Shown: positions 6,799 through 13,523, numbered from the stretch's first letter. The stretch is DNA of 16,110 nucleotides from Asanoa sp040654855 (GCF_040654855.1 NZ_JBFAIU010000168.1:1-16110); one strand, 5' to 3'. Made by a program: numbers and translations. The notes: generated from the sequence alone by a model not told the origin.

Positions 6799-7437
6799 GT
6801 GACCAGCGTGCTTCCCAAGCTTCACGCCCGCCGCCTCGGCACGATCGACTACCTGGCGGCCTGGGACGAGCAGCGTCGCCTCCACGAAGAGGTGGCCAAC
6901 GGCCTCACCCCGGACACGGTGCTGCTCCTGGAACACCCGTACGTCTACACGGCCGGCAAGCGCACCGAGCCCTGGGACCGCCCGACCGACGGCAGCCCGG
7001 TGATCGACGTGGACCGCGGCGGCAAGATCACGTGGCACGGCCCCGGTCAGCTCGTCGGCTACCCGATCCTGCGACTGCCCGCTCCGATCGACGTGGTCGC
7101 CTACGTGCGGCGCACGGAGCAGATGCTCATCGACACCTGCGCCGAACTGGGCCTGGCCACGGACCGCATCGAGGGCCGCAGCGGCGTCTGGGTGCCCGCC
7201 GACGACCGCGGCCCGGCCCGCAAGGTCGCCGCGATCGGCATCCGGGTCTCGCGGGGCGTCACCCAGCACGGCTTCTCGATCAACGCGGACTGCGACCTGG
7301 CCGCCTACGACCACATCGTCGCCTGCGGCATCCGCGACGCGACGACCACGTCGCTGACGGCCGAGCTCGGCCGCCAGGTCACGGTGGACGACGTGCTGCC
7401 GATCGTCGAGCGCCGCCTGCCGACCCTCCTGGGCTGA
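6799..7437 (+). CDS. lipB: Octanoyltransferase LipB
   Basis: LipB moves the octanoyl chain from octanoyl-ACP to the lipoyl domains of 2-oxoacid dehydrogenases and the glycine cleavage H protein, the first step of de novo lipoylation in the cytoplasm. The 212-residue length is normal. Signature motifs are visible: LLLEHPYVYTAGKRT (42-56), RGGKITWHGPGQLVGYPI (73-90), the catalytic lysine Lys142 in ARKVAAIGIRV, and the acyl-thioester cysteine Cys176 in HIVACGI. As I recall, these are the same numbers as in the M. tuberculosis enzyme. LipB and LipA act in sequence, but here lipA lies 1.8 kb away beyond an opposite-strand aspS, so the two cannot share a simple mRNA. The GTG start is supported by the -10 box 6 nt upstream and by the N-terminus. 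Nothing looks damaged. Confidence 0.95.
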   Translation: MTSVLPKLHARRLGTIDYLAAWDEQRRLHEEVANGLTPDTVLLLEHPYVYTAGKRTEPWDRPTDGSPVIDVDRGGKITWHGPGQLVGYPILRLPAPIDVVAYVRRTEQMLIDTCAELGLATDRIEGRSGVWVPADDRGPARKVAAIGIRVSRGVTQHGFSINADCDLAAYDHIVACGIRDATTTSLTAELGRQVTVDDVLPIVERRLPTLLG

Positions 7438-7548
7438 CGTCAGGCGAACGGACAGGCCCGCCGCGCGCCGCTGCTGCGGACCGTGGTCTCAGTGGTGTCC
7501 TCATACCCTCTTCATCGGAACGATCAAGCGATCCGGTTCACGCGAAGA

Positions 7549-7580
7549 AGGGCCCCTTCCCCACCGGAGGAAGGGGCTCT
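7549..7580. terminator. Bidirectional hairpin terminator between lipB and aspS
   Basis: A 12-bp stem with one G-U pair (AGGGCCCCTTCC at 7549-7560, GGAAGGGGCTCT at 7569-7580) closes an 8-nt loop. On the minus strand the right-hand side continues as CTTCTT, and on the plus strand as CTC. It lies just after the aspS stop and 110 bp after lipB, so it probably ends transcription of both convergent genes, although the U-tracts are weak. Confidence 0.65.
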
Positions 7581-7586
7581 CTCCGA

Positions 7587-8846
7587 TCACGGCGTCAGGC
7601 GGTGCAGGTCGCGCGGGAACACGGCGACCTCGCGGACGTTCGTCGCGCCGAGTAGACGCGCCACGAAGCGCTCGAGGCCGATGGCGAAACCGCCGTGCGG
7701 TGGCATGCCGTGCCGGAACGCCTCGACGTAGGTCTCGACACCGGTCAGGTCGCCCTTCAACGCGGCCACGTAGTCGGCGTACTCGTGCAGCCGCTGCCCG
7801 CCGGTGACCATCTCCAGACCACGGAACAGCAGGTCGAACGAGTTCGAGTGGGTCGGGCGTCCCGGTTCGGGATGCGTGTAGAACGGCCTCTTGCGCATCG
7901 GGTAGCCGGTCACGAAGAGGAAGTCCGAGCCGTGCTCCCGCAGCGCCCACTCGCCCAGCGCCCGCTCGTGGGCGGGGGCCAGGTCGGGCTCGTCGTCCGG
8001 CGCGCCGGCGATCTCCAACGCGGTCGTGAAGTGGACGGCCGGGATCTCGGCGGGCACGTCCGGCATCTTGACGCCTGGCAGCCGCTCGGCGACCGCGTCG
8101 GTCATGCCGGCCACGACGTCGCGCAGCACGGCCATCACGTCGCGGTGGTCGTCGATGAAGCCGAGCTCGACGTCGAGCGACGTGTACTGGGCCAGATGCC
8201 GCGCGGTGTCGTGCGGCTCGGCGCGGAACACCGGGCCGACCTCGTAGACCTGCTCGAAGACCCCGACCATGAGCTGCTTGTAGAACTGCGGGCTCTGGGC
8301 GAGGAAGGCGCGGCTACCGAAGTAGTCGATGCCGAAGACGTTGGCCCCGCCCTCGGTGGCCGAGGCGACGATCTTGGGCGTGAAGATCTCCGTGAAGCCG
8401 CGTTCGTCGAGGGTCGCCCGGAACCCCTCGGCAGCGGCGGCCGCCGCCGTGACCGCCCGGCGTCGGGTCGCGTGCCGCAGGGCCACCGACGCGTGGTCGA
8501 GCTGGGTCGGCAGGGTGGCCGTGAGCAGCGGCCGGTAGAGGTCGAACGGGGGCGGGGTGGCGGCCGCGCTCAGCGCGCGTACGACCGGCTGGGTGATCTC
8601 CACGCCCAATGGCGCGGCGCTGTTGATGGTCACCAGGCCGGTGACCTCGACGACAGTCTCCTCCGTCAGCTCCTCGAGCTGTTCGCGCAGTCCAGGGTCG
8701 TTGATGACGATCTGCACCAGGCCGGCCCGGTCACGCAGGATCAGGAAGGCGACCGCTTTCAGCACGCGGCGGCGATGAACCCAGCCGGCGACGGTGACGG
8801 TGCGGCCGGCGTGGGCGGGCAGCTGGCTGGACAGGATGCGTTGCAT
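7587..8846 (-). CDS. aspS: Archaeal-type aspartyl-tRNA synthetase (aspartate--tRNA(Asn/Asp) ligase)
   Basis: This 419-residue class IIb synthetase attaches aspartate to tRNA. It is the short archaeal/eukaryal type, lacking the large GAD insertion of the roughly 590-residue bacterial AspRS. An N-terminal OB-fold anticodon domain (about 1-95) contains VAGWVHRRR (19-27) and AAPLGVEI (77-84). The catalytic core shows TEGGANVFGIDYF (164-176), SPQFYKQ (185-191), motif 2 VFRAE (206-210) and motif 3 GGFAIGLERF (385-394). His24 and Pro79 fall where, as I recall, discriminating enzymes have Trp and Lys, so the enzyme may charge tRNA-Asn as well; this is inferred by eye. The ATG start has AGGAGG seven nt upstream. 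Translation is probably controlled by the T-box leader. A standard bacterial AspRS is presumably encoded elsewhere in the genome, making this a second copy. Confidence 0.9.
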   Translation of the reverse strand: MQRILSSQLPAHAGRTVTVAGWVHRRRVLKAVAFLILRDRAGLVQIVINDPGLREQLEELTEETVVEVTGLVTINSAAPLGVEITQPVVRALSAAATPPPFDLYRPLLTATLPTQLDHASVALRHATRRRAVTAAAAAAEGFRATLDERGFTEIFTPKIVASATEGGANVFGIDYFGSRAFLAQSPQFYKQLMVGVFEQVYEVGPVFRAEPHDTARHLAQYTSLDVELGFIDDHRDVMAVLRDVVAGMTDAVAERLPGVKMPDVPAEIPAVHFTTALEIAGAPDDEPDLAPAHERALGEWALREHGSDFLFVTGYPMRKRPFYTHPEPGRPTHSNSFDLLFRGLEMVTGGQRLHEYADYVAALKGDLTGVETYVEAFRHGMPPHGGFAIGLERFVARLLGATNVREVAVFPRDLHRLTP

Positions 8847-9065
8847 TGGTGGTCCTCCTCGTCGGTCGCAACGCGATCCCCGGGAGGTGTGGGCGAGCGG
8901 GTTCCTCGCGGTGCCACCACACCTTCGCTCTAGTCGGATTTATCCCACTAGAGCCTCATTTGTCGTGCTCGGCTCGGGAGTGTCTTCGCGACGCGGCGCC
9001 GGTCCACCGTCACAGCAGCTGGTGGCTCTCTCGGCCGGCGTGATCGGTCGCTACTCGGTTCCGTC
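8847..9065 (-). promoter_or_regulatory. T-box riboswitch, tRNA-Asp specific, translational type
   Basis: Read on the minus strand. Stem I: CGCCGG (9040-9035) pairs with CCGGCG (9002-8997), CCACC (9025-9021) with GGTGG (9008-9004). The 5' bulge contains AGAGAG (9031-9026) and the apical loop contains GCTGCTG. AGTA (9055-9052) faces GAA (8987-8985), as in the loop E of specifier loops, followed by specifier GAC (8984-8982) and A. Stem III: GCTCTAGT/ACTAGAGC (8954-8947/8934-8927, approximate to one base). Antisequestrator: AGGTGTGG (8924-8917) pairs with CCACACCT (8892-8885), with the seven-nt bulge TGGCACC (8916-8910) and helix GCGAG/CTCGC. Bulge base C would pair with discriminator G73 of tRNA-Asp. 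Alternative fold: CCTCC (8887-8883) pairs with the Shine-Dalgarno GGAGG (8858-8854), enclosing CGG/CCG and TCGC/GCGA helices. No U-run follows, so control of translation rather than termination is inferred. A -10-like TACCCT lies at 9087-9082. Confidence 0.88.
8854..8859 (-). promoter_or_regulatory. Ribosome binding site of aspS, sequestered in the T-box off-state
   Basis: AGGAGG lies seven nt before the ATG. Its GGAGG core is complementary to CCTCC at 8887-8883, whose first three bases are held in the antisequestrator helix when uncharged tRNA is bound. This is the switching contact. Confidence 0.8.
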
Positions 9066-9081
9066 TGTGCCGTTGGGGTTG

Positions 9082-9087
9082 AGGGTA
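9082..9087 (-). promoter_or_regulatory. Putative -10 box of the aspS T-box transcript
   Basis: The minus strand reads TACCCT, placing transcription start near 9075, about 10 nt before the first T-box helix and 230 nt before the aspS ATG. No convincing -35 is seen, so confidence is limited. It is back to back with the lipA promoter about 100 bp away. Confidence 0.4.
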
Positions 9088-9184
9088 CCGTCCACCCCCA
9101 CCGATTAAGCCGGTGAGCGGCGTCACAGGCACCGCGCACATGTGAACCGTGTCGCCCCGTATGTAGGAAGGATGAACACCGGGA

Positions 9185-9190
9185 TACGCT
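9185..9190 (+). promoter_or_regulatory. -10 box of a leaderless lipA promoter
   Basis: TACGCT is followed by 7 nt and the lipA GTG start at 9198, with no ribosome binding site between. It gives lipA its own promoter, as needed because the upstream gene is on the other strand. Confidence 0.6.
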
Positions 9191-9197
9191 CGGATTC

Positions 9198-10130
9198 GTG
9201 ACGATCGCTCCAGAAGGCCGCCGGCTCCTGCGCATCGAGGCGCGGAACGCCGAGACGCCGATCGAGCGCAAGCCACCGTGGATCAAGGTCAAGGCCAAGA
9301 TGGGCCCCGAGTTCACCTCGCTCCACGGTCTGGTTCAGCGCGAAGGCTTGCACACCGTGTGCCAGGAGGCTGGCTGTCCCAACATCTACGAGTGTTGGGA
9401 AGACCGCGAGGCCACCTTCCTGATCGGCGGCGACCAGTGCACCCGGCGCTGCGACTTCTGCCAGATCGACACGGGCAAGCCGGCCGAGTTCGACGCCGAC
9501 GAGCCCCGCCGGGTCGCCGAGTCGGTCGCCACGATGGGCCTGCGCTACGCGACGGTCACCGGCGTGGCCCGCGACGATCTCCCCGACGGCGGCGCCTGGC
9601 TCTACGCGGAGACGGTCCGCCAGATCCACGCCCTCCAGGAGGGCTGCGGCGTCGAGCTGCTCATCCCGGACTTCAACGGCACGCCGGCGCTGCTCTCTCA
9701 GGTTTTCGAGTCGCGGCCCGAGGTGCTGGCGCACAACCTGGAGACGGTCCCCCGGATCTTCAAGCGGATCAGGCCCGGTTTCCGGTACGAGCGGTCGCTG
9801 GACGTCCTGACGCAGGCGCGCGCCTTCGGCCTGGTGACGAAGTCCAACCTGATCCTCGGCATGGGCGAGGAGCGGTCGGAGATCACCCAGGCGCTGCGCG
9901 ACCTCCACGAGGCGGGCTGCGAGCTGGTGACGATCACGCAGTATCTGCGCCCGTCGCCGCGCCACCACCCGGTCGAGCGCTGGGTGAAGCCGGAGGAGTT
10001 CGTCGAGCTGGCCCAGGAGGCGGAGCAGATCGGCTTCGCGGGCGTGATGAGCGGCCCGCTGGTCCGCTCGAGCTACCGCGCGGGACGGCTCTACCAGCAG
10101 GCCCTGGCCGCGCGTACGCCGGCCGCTTGA
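9198..10130 (+). CDS. lipA: Lipoyl synthase LipA (radical SAM)
   Basis: LipA inserts two sulfurs at C6 and C8 of protein-bound octanoyl chains, completing the cofactor started by LipB. The 310-residue protein has both iron-sulfur sites: the auxiliary cluster motif C-x4-C-x5-C at Cys55, Cys60 and Cys66 (CQEAGCPNIYEC), and the radical SAM motif C-x3-C-x2-C at Cys81, Cys85 and Cys88 (CTRRCDFC). The C-terminal RSSYRAG (290-296) supplies the conserved serine ligand of the auxiliary cluster. Other family landmarks are PPWIKVK (26-32), VTGVARDDLPDGGA, AHNLETVPRIF and SNLILGMGE. The GTG start is supported by the leaderless promoter layout, and the N-terminal length is typical. Only 4 bp separate its stop from the convergent small gene. 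It is not co-directionally adjacent to lipB, unlike the common actinobacterial order. Confidence 0.96.
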   Translation: MTIAPEGRRLLRIEARNAETPIERKPPWIKVKAKMGPEFTSLHGLVQREGLHTVCQEAGCPNIYECWEDREATFLIGGDQCTRRCDFCQIDTGKPAEFDADEPRRVAESVATMGLRYATVTGVARDDLPDGGAWLYAETVRQIHALQEGCGVELLIPDFNGTPALLSQVFESRPEVLAHNLETVPRIFKRIRPGFRYERSLDVLTQARAFGLVTKSNLILGMGEERSEITQALRDLHEAGCELVTITQYLRPSPRHHPVERWVKPEEFVELAQEAEQIGFAGVMSGPLVRSSYRAGRLYQQALAARTPAA

Positions 10131-10134
10131 TCTC

Positions 10135-10443
10135 TTAGCCGAGCACGGTCCGCGCCTCCGCGGTGTCGAGGAGGCGCAGGCCGCGTTCGGCACAGTCGCG
10201 CAACGCCTCGTCGCCGCCGCGGAGCTGGCCGACCAGCAGGTCGAAGGCCCGCGGCGAGCGTGCCTCGCCGATCAGCTCGAGGAGCCGGCAGCGCAGGTCG
10301 TGGTCGGGTTCCCGCCGGAACTCGTCGGCCAGCCGGTCGACATGGTCGGCGGCGATCGCCCGCAGCCGCTGGAAGCCCTCTTCGGCCAGCCGCGGGTCGC
10401 GGCGACGCATCAGCCGGAGGGCCCGCGCGAACTCGTCCACCAT
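10135..10443 (-). CDS. Small helical (HEAT-repeat-like) protein of unknown function
   Basis: I do not recognise this 102-residue soluble protein. It is charged and helical. The stretch HVDRLADEFRREPDHDLRCRLLELIGEARSP followed by AFDLLVGQLRGGDEALRDCAERGLRLL has the helix-turn-helix pattern with D, R and G turns seen in HEAT repeats, suggesting about two such repeats and a protein-binding role. Start ATG at 10441-10443 is supported by TAACCT six nt upstream (10455 to 10450), giving it an independent leaderless promoter rather than dependence on the gene 41 bp upstream. Convergent with lipA; no functional link to it is apparent. Confidence 0.6.
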   Translation of the reverse strand: MVDEFARALRLMRRRDPRLAEEGFQRLRAIAADHVDRLADEFRREPDHDLRCRLLELIGEARSPRAFDLLVGQLRGGDEALRDCAERGLRLLDTAEARTVLG

Positions 10444-10449
10444 CGTCGC

Positions 10450-10455
10450 AGGTTA
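10450..10455 (-). promoter_or_regulatory. -10 box of a leaderless promoter (HEAT-like gene)
   Basis: On the minus strand TAACCT is followed by 6 nt and the ATG at 10443, with no ribosome binding site in the six bases. Confidence 0.5.
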
Positions 10456-10484
10456 GACCCTCCGCGCACGGCGGACCAGAGCCG

Positions 10485-10805
10485 TCAGCGCTTGGCGATC
10501 GGCTCGATGCCCTGGCGCACGTCGTCGGGTGTCAGGGCCGGTGTGAAGTCGATCCTCGCCTGCAGGCCCGCGAAGAGCGGCTCAGCGATCTCGATCATCC
10601 GTACCGGCTCGTCCAGGTCGAAGACCACGTACATCGTCCGGACACCGTCCCGGGTAGCGAAGTAGACCGCCTCGGGAGTGATCCGCTCCATTGTCGAGTC
10701 CACGAGCTGGCCAAGGCTGCCGTCGTGGATGGCCCTGGTGGAGGCCTCGGTGTCCATCTGGACGGTCATGAGCATGCGCATCGCGGTTCCCCCGTCGTCG
10801 GACAC
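10485..10805 (-). CDS. Conserved small protein of unknown function
   Basis: This 106-residue soluble protein resembles, from memory, a widespread actinobacterial family of about 95-100 residues with the pattern MKVQMDTEAxNxAIxDGSL, PEAxYFxTxDGxRT, VFDLxxPxxxxxIAEPLF and a final DD-xxG. Here these read MLMTVQMDTEASTRAIHDGSL, PEAVYFATRDGVRT, VFDLDEPVRMIEIAEPLF and DDVRQG. The alternating strand/helix pattern suggests a ferredoxin-like alpha/beta fold, but I know of no assigned function. GTG 10803-10805 is taken as start because AAGGAG lies five nt upstream (10816-10811); an in-frame ATG at 10779-10781 (MRMLMTVQM) matches the family N-terminus better but has only a weak GGGGGA upstream. It lies 34 bp after the next gene upstream, so they may be co-transcribed. 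Confidence 0.7.
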   Translation of the reverse strand: MSDDGGTAMRMLMTVQMDTEASTRAIHDGSLGQLVDSTMERITPEAVYFATRDGVRTMYVVFDLDEPVRMIEIAEPLFAGLQARIDFTPALTPDDVRQGIEPIAKR

Positions 10806-10839
10806 AGTTTCTCCTTGTACGGGCGGTGCGCGCGCCGTT

Positions 10840-11301
10840 TCAGCCGTTTCTCCTGACGCGGACCCGGGGGTCCTGCAGCGCCCGGGCGACCGCGGCGAGC
10901 AGGCCGCTCTCGCAGAGGTCGGGTGCGCCGATCCAGAACTCCTCGCGGTCGAACCACTCGACCACGTCCACGCCCGGCTGGTTGGCGATCGACCGGTCGA
11001 CCGGCAGCTCGGCGTCGTCGTCGTAACAGCCGTAGATCTCGTCGGCGGCCCACAGCACCCAGTGCAGCGGTCCCACCGTCGACTCGTTCCGCTCCTCGTC
11101 GACGGGAGCCGCGAACCGCTCCCCGCGGGCCATGGGCTTCACCCCGAGCGACCCGGTGTCCAGCAGTTCGGCGACCGTGGGGTCCTCGTCCCAGTCCCGG
11201 TTCGGGACGATCTCCGTCAGCACGTCGTCGAGATGCTCCCGGCAGGCACAGTCCGGCGGCCGCGGCGGCCGCCAGTCGTCCTTTTTGGAGAAGATGCCCA
11301 C
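10840..11301 (-). CDS. Acidic protein of unknown function
   Basis: I do not recognise this 153-residue protein. It is acidic and Trp/Asp-rich (WRPPRPPDCACREHLDD, NRDWDEDPT, HWVLWAADEIYGCYDDD, DVVEWFDREEFWIG) with no signal peptide or membrane segment. The composition and the W-x-x-x-D pattern recall small cytoplasmic immunity or SUKH/Imm-type proteins, but no such motif is clear and no toxin gene is nearby, so this is only a resemblance. GTG start at 11299-11301 is supported by TAGACT six nt upstream, a leaderless layout. Ends 34 bp before the downstream small gene, so a two-gene transcript is plausible. An alternative is an uncharacterised lineage-specific protein. Confidence 0.6.
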   Translation of the reverse strand: MGIFSKKDDWRPPRPPDCACREHLDDVLTEIVPNRDWDEDPTVAELLDTGSLGVKPMARGERFAAPVDEERNESTVGPLHWVLWAADEIYGCYDDDAELPVDRSIANQPGVDVVEWFDREEFWIGAPDLCESGLLAAVARALQDPRVRVRRNG

Positions 11302-11307
11302 GCGGCG

Positions 11308-11313
11308 AGTCTA
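11308..11313 (-). promoter_or_regulatory. -10 box of a leaderless promoter (acidic protein gene)
   Basis: On the minus strand TAGACT is followed by 6 nt and the GTG at 11301. No ribosome binding site is present between. Confidence 0.55.
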
Positions 11314-11332
11314 GGGGGACGCGTGCACCGCG

Positions 11333-11917
11333 TCAGGAGTCGTCGCGGCGGCCGCGGAGGTTGCCCAGGTTCATCCGGGCGCGGTGGTCCCCGGCCTCGG
11401 CGGCGCGTTCGTACCACTCCTGCGCCGCCGCCAGGTCGCCGTGCTGCTCGGCCAGAACGCCCAGGTTGAGCATGCCGGCGGCGTCGCCCGCGTCGGCTGC
11501 CTGTTGGTACCACCGTCGTGCGGCGGCCCCGTCGCCGTCACCTGCCGCCAGCAGACCCAGGTTCACCATGGCGTCGCTCTCGCCGGCGTCCGCGGCCCGG
11601 CGCAGCCAGTGCTCGGCGCCGGCCCGGTCCTCGCGATCGGCCAGGAGCCCCGCGAGATTGATCATCGCGTCGGTGTCACCGGCTTCGGCGGAGCGGTGGT
11701 ACCAGCGCTCGGCCTCGGCCACCTCGCCCCGCATCGTGAGCAGCACGCCGAGATTGACCATCGCACCGACGTGGCCGGCGTCGGCGGCGCGCTGGTACCA
11801 CTCCTCGGCCTCGGTCAGGTCCCAGCGGTCCTGCAGGATCTGGCCCACGGCGGCCATCGCGTCGCTGTCACCGGCCTCGGCCGCGCGCCGCACCCACCGT
11901 TCCGCACCGCCCGCCAT
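11333..11917 (-). CDS. Sel1/TPR-like repeat protein
   Basis: This 194-residue soluble protein is almost entirely six tandem repeats of exactly 32 residues. The shared pattern is A-x-x-W-Y-x-R-A-A-(E/D)-A-G-(D/E)-x-x-A-M-x-N-L-G-x-L followed by a short acidic turn. Such helix-turn-helix repeats build a curved scaffold for binding other proteins. The pattern is closest to Sel1-like and tetratricopeptide repeats, whose usual lengths are 36-40 and 34. The last repeat (EWYERAAEAGDHRARMNLGNL) ends in a basic tail, RGRRDDS. The start is the ATG at 11915-11917 (MAGGAERW), with GGGAGG two to four nt upstream. The open frame continues upstream into the glnA region, but that extension has no repeat character and no ribosome binding site. 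The partner is unknown and neighbours give no clue. Confidence 0.75.
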   Translation of the reverse strand: MAGGAERWVRRAAEAGDSDAMAAVGQILQDRWDLTEAEEWYQRAADAGHVGAMVNLGVLLTMRGEVAEAERWYHRSAEAGDTDAMINLAGLLADREDRAGAEHWLRRAADAGESDAMVNLGLLAAGDGDGAAARRWYQQAADAGDAAGMLNLGVLAEQHGDLAAAQEWYERAAEAGDHRARMNLGNLRGRRDDS

Positions 11918-12025
11918 GCCCTCCCCTTCCCGGTCTGACCGCGACCAACCGCGGGCCTGGCAGCGGAGCGTAGCGGAGCGCTCCCCGGCGGGAGCAACGG
12001 CCGCGCCGCCGACGGACCCGGGCAG

Positions 12026-12067
12026 AAAAAAGCGAACCGCCGACCGTTCCCTGAGGACGGTCGGCGG
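12026..12067 (-). terminator. Rho-independent terminator of glnA
   Basis: On the minus strand a perfect 11-bp GC-rich stem (CCGCCGACCGT and ACGGTCGGCGG, plus-strand arms 12037-12047 and 12057-12067) closes a 9-nt loop and is followed by TTCGCTTTTTTC. It lies 21 bp after the glnA stop. Confidence 0.9.
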
Positions 12068-12087
12068 CTCGTTTGACGCGGCAGATG

Positions 12088-13512
12088 TCAGACGTCGAAG
12101 TACATCGCGAACTCGTGCGGGGTCGGCCGCAGGCGGACCGGGTCGACCTCGTGCTCGCGCTTGTAGTCGATCCACGTCGAGATCAGGTCCGGCGTGAAGA
12201 CGCCGCCCTCGAGCAGGAAGTCGTGGTCGGCTTCGAGCGAGTTGAGGACCTCCGGCAACGAGCCCGGGACCTGCTTGACGGAGCTGAACTCCTCCGGCGG
12301 CAGGTCGTAGAGGTCCTTGTCGATCGGCTCCGGCGGCTCGATCTTGCTCTTGATGCCGTCGAGGCCGGCCATCAGCATCGCCGAGAAGGCGAGGTAGACG
12401 TTGGCCGACGGGTCCGGCACGCGGAACTCGACGCGCTTGGCCTTGGCGTTGCTGCCCGTCACCGGGATGCGGGTGCAGGCGGAGCGGTTGCGCTGCGAGT
12501 ACACCAGGTTGACCGGGGCCTCGAAGCCGGGCACGAGGCGGCGGTACGAGTTGACGGTCGGGTTCGTGAACGCCAGCAGCGACGGGGCGTGGTGCAGCAG
12601 GCCGCCGATGTACCAGCGGGCCGTGTCGGAGAGACCCGCGTACCCGGTCTCGTCGTAGAACAGCGGCTCGCCGTTCAGCCAGAGGCTCTGGTGCGTGTGC
12701 ATGCCGGAGCCGTTGTCACCGAACAGCGGCTTGGGCATGAACGTGGCGGTCTTGCCGGCGGCCCACGCGGTGTTCTTGACGATGTACTTGAACAGCTGCA
12801 GCTGGTCACCCGCGTGCAGCAGCGTCGAGAACTTGTAGTTGATCTCGGCCTGCCCGGCGGTGCCGACCTCGTGGTGCGACCGCTCGACGGTGAAGCCGGA
12901 GTCGACGAGGTTGCGCACGATCAGGTCACGCAGGTCGGCGTAGTGGTCGACCGGCGGCACCGGGAAGTAGCCACCCTTGTACGGGGTCTTGTAACCGCGG
13001 TTGCCGCCCGCCTCCTCGCGACCGGTGTTCCAGGCGCCCTCGATCGAGTCGATGTAGTAGAAGGCCTGGTGCGCACTGGTCTCGTGGCGGATCGAGTCGA
13101 AGATGTAGAACTCGGCCTCGGGCCCGAAGTAGGCGGTGTCGGCGATGCCGCTGGCCGCCAGGTAGGCCTCGGCCTTCTTCGCCACGTTGCGCGGGTCACG
13201 CGAGTAGGGCTCGCGGGTGAACGGGTCGTGGATGAAGAAGTTCAGCGCGAGCGTCTTCTGCGCCCGGAACGGGTCGATGAACGCGGAAGCCACGTCCGGC
13301 AGCAGCAGCATGTCGGACTCGTGGATCTGCTGGAAACCACGGATCGACGAACCGTCGAACGCGAGGCCGGCGGTGAAGATATCGTCGTCGATGGACTCGA
13401 CCGGGGCGTTGAAGTGCTGCATCACGCCGGGCAGGTCGCAGAACCGGACGTCGACGAACTTCACGTCCTCGTCCTTGAGGTATCGCAGGAGTTCCTCGGG
13501 ATTGGCGAACAA
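12088..13512 (-). CDS. glnA: Glutamine synthetase type I (GlnA)
   Basis: GlnA makes glutamine from glutamate, ammonia and ATP and is the main ammonia-assimilating enzyme in the cytoplasm, a dodecamer in this family. At 474 residues it has the usual GSI length. Motifs: VKFVDVRFCDLPGVMQHFN near the N-terminus, DGSSIRGF, GPEAEFYIFD, the ATP/metal site GSGMHTHQS, NRSACTRIP with EFRVPDPSANVYLAFSAML, and the adenylylation loop KDLYDLPPEE with Tyr402, the GlnE target. Starts upstream in the frame (13572) lack family-like residues. TTG at 13510-13512 is preferred because AGGAGG lies five nt upstream and the protein then opens MFANPEELLRYL, as in actinobacterial GlnA; the GTG one codon earlier would be only two nt from that site. 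A U-tailed terminator follows, so it is probably monocistronic. The GlnR-like operator upstream suggests nitrogen control. Confidence 0.95.
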   Translation of the reverse strand: MFANPEELLRYLKDEDVKFVDVRFCDLPGVMQHFNAPVESIDDDIFTAGLAFDGSSIRGFQQIHESDMLLLPDVASAFIDPFRAQKTLALNFFIHDPFTREPYSRDPRNVAKKAEAYLAASGIADTAYFGPEAEFYIFDSIRHETSAHQAFYYIDSIEGAWNTGREEAGGNRGYKTPYKGGYFPVPPVDHYADLRDLIVRNLVDSGFTVERSHHEVGTAGQAEINYKFSTLLHAGDQLQLFKYIVKNTAWAAGKTATFMPKPLFGDNGSGMHTHQSLWLNGEPLFYDETGYAGLSDTARWYIGGLLHHAPSLLAFTNPTVNSYRRLVPGFEAPVNLVYSQRNRSACTRIPVTGSNAKAKRVEFRVPDPSANVYLAFSAMLMAGLDGIKSKIEPPEPIDKDLYDLPPEEFSSVKQVPGSLPEVLNSLEADHDFLLEGGVFTPDLISTWIDYKREHEVDPVRLRPTPHEFAMYFDV

Positions 13513-13517
13513 CACGT

Positions 13518-13523
13518 CCTCCT
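13518..13523 (-). promoter_or_regulatory. Ribosome binding site deciding the glnA start
   Basis: The minus strand reads AGGAGG five nt before the TTG at 13512 and only two nt before the GTG at 13515. The spacing favours TTG. Confidence 0.75.

Noticed and set aside
8881..8926. Transcription terminator downstream of the T-box
   Set aside because: The alternative helix contains the ribosome site and is not followed by a U-run, so a translational mode fits better.
11918..12175. N-terminal extension of the Sel1-like protein
   Set aside because: It overlaps the glnA 3' end and terminator, lacks repeat character, and the ATG at 11917 has its own ribosome site.
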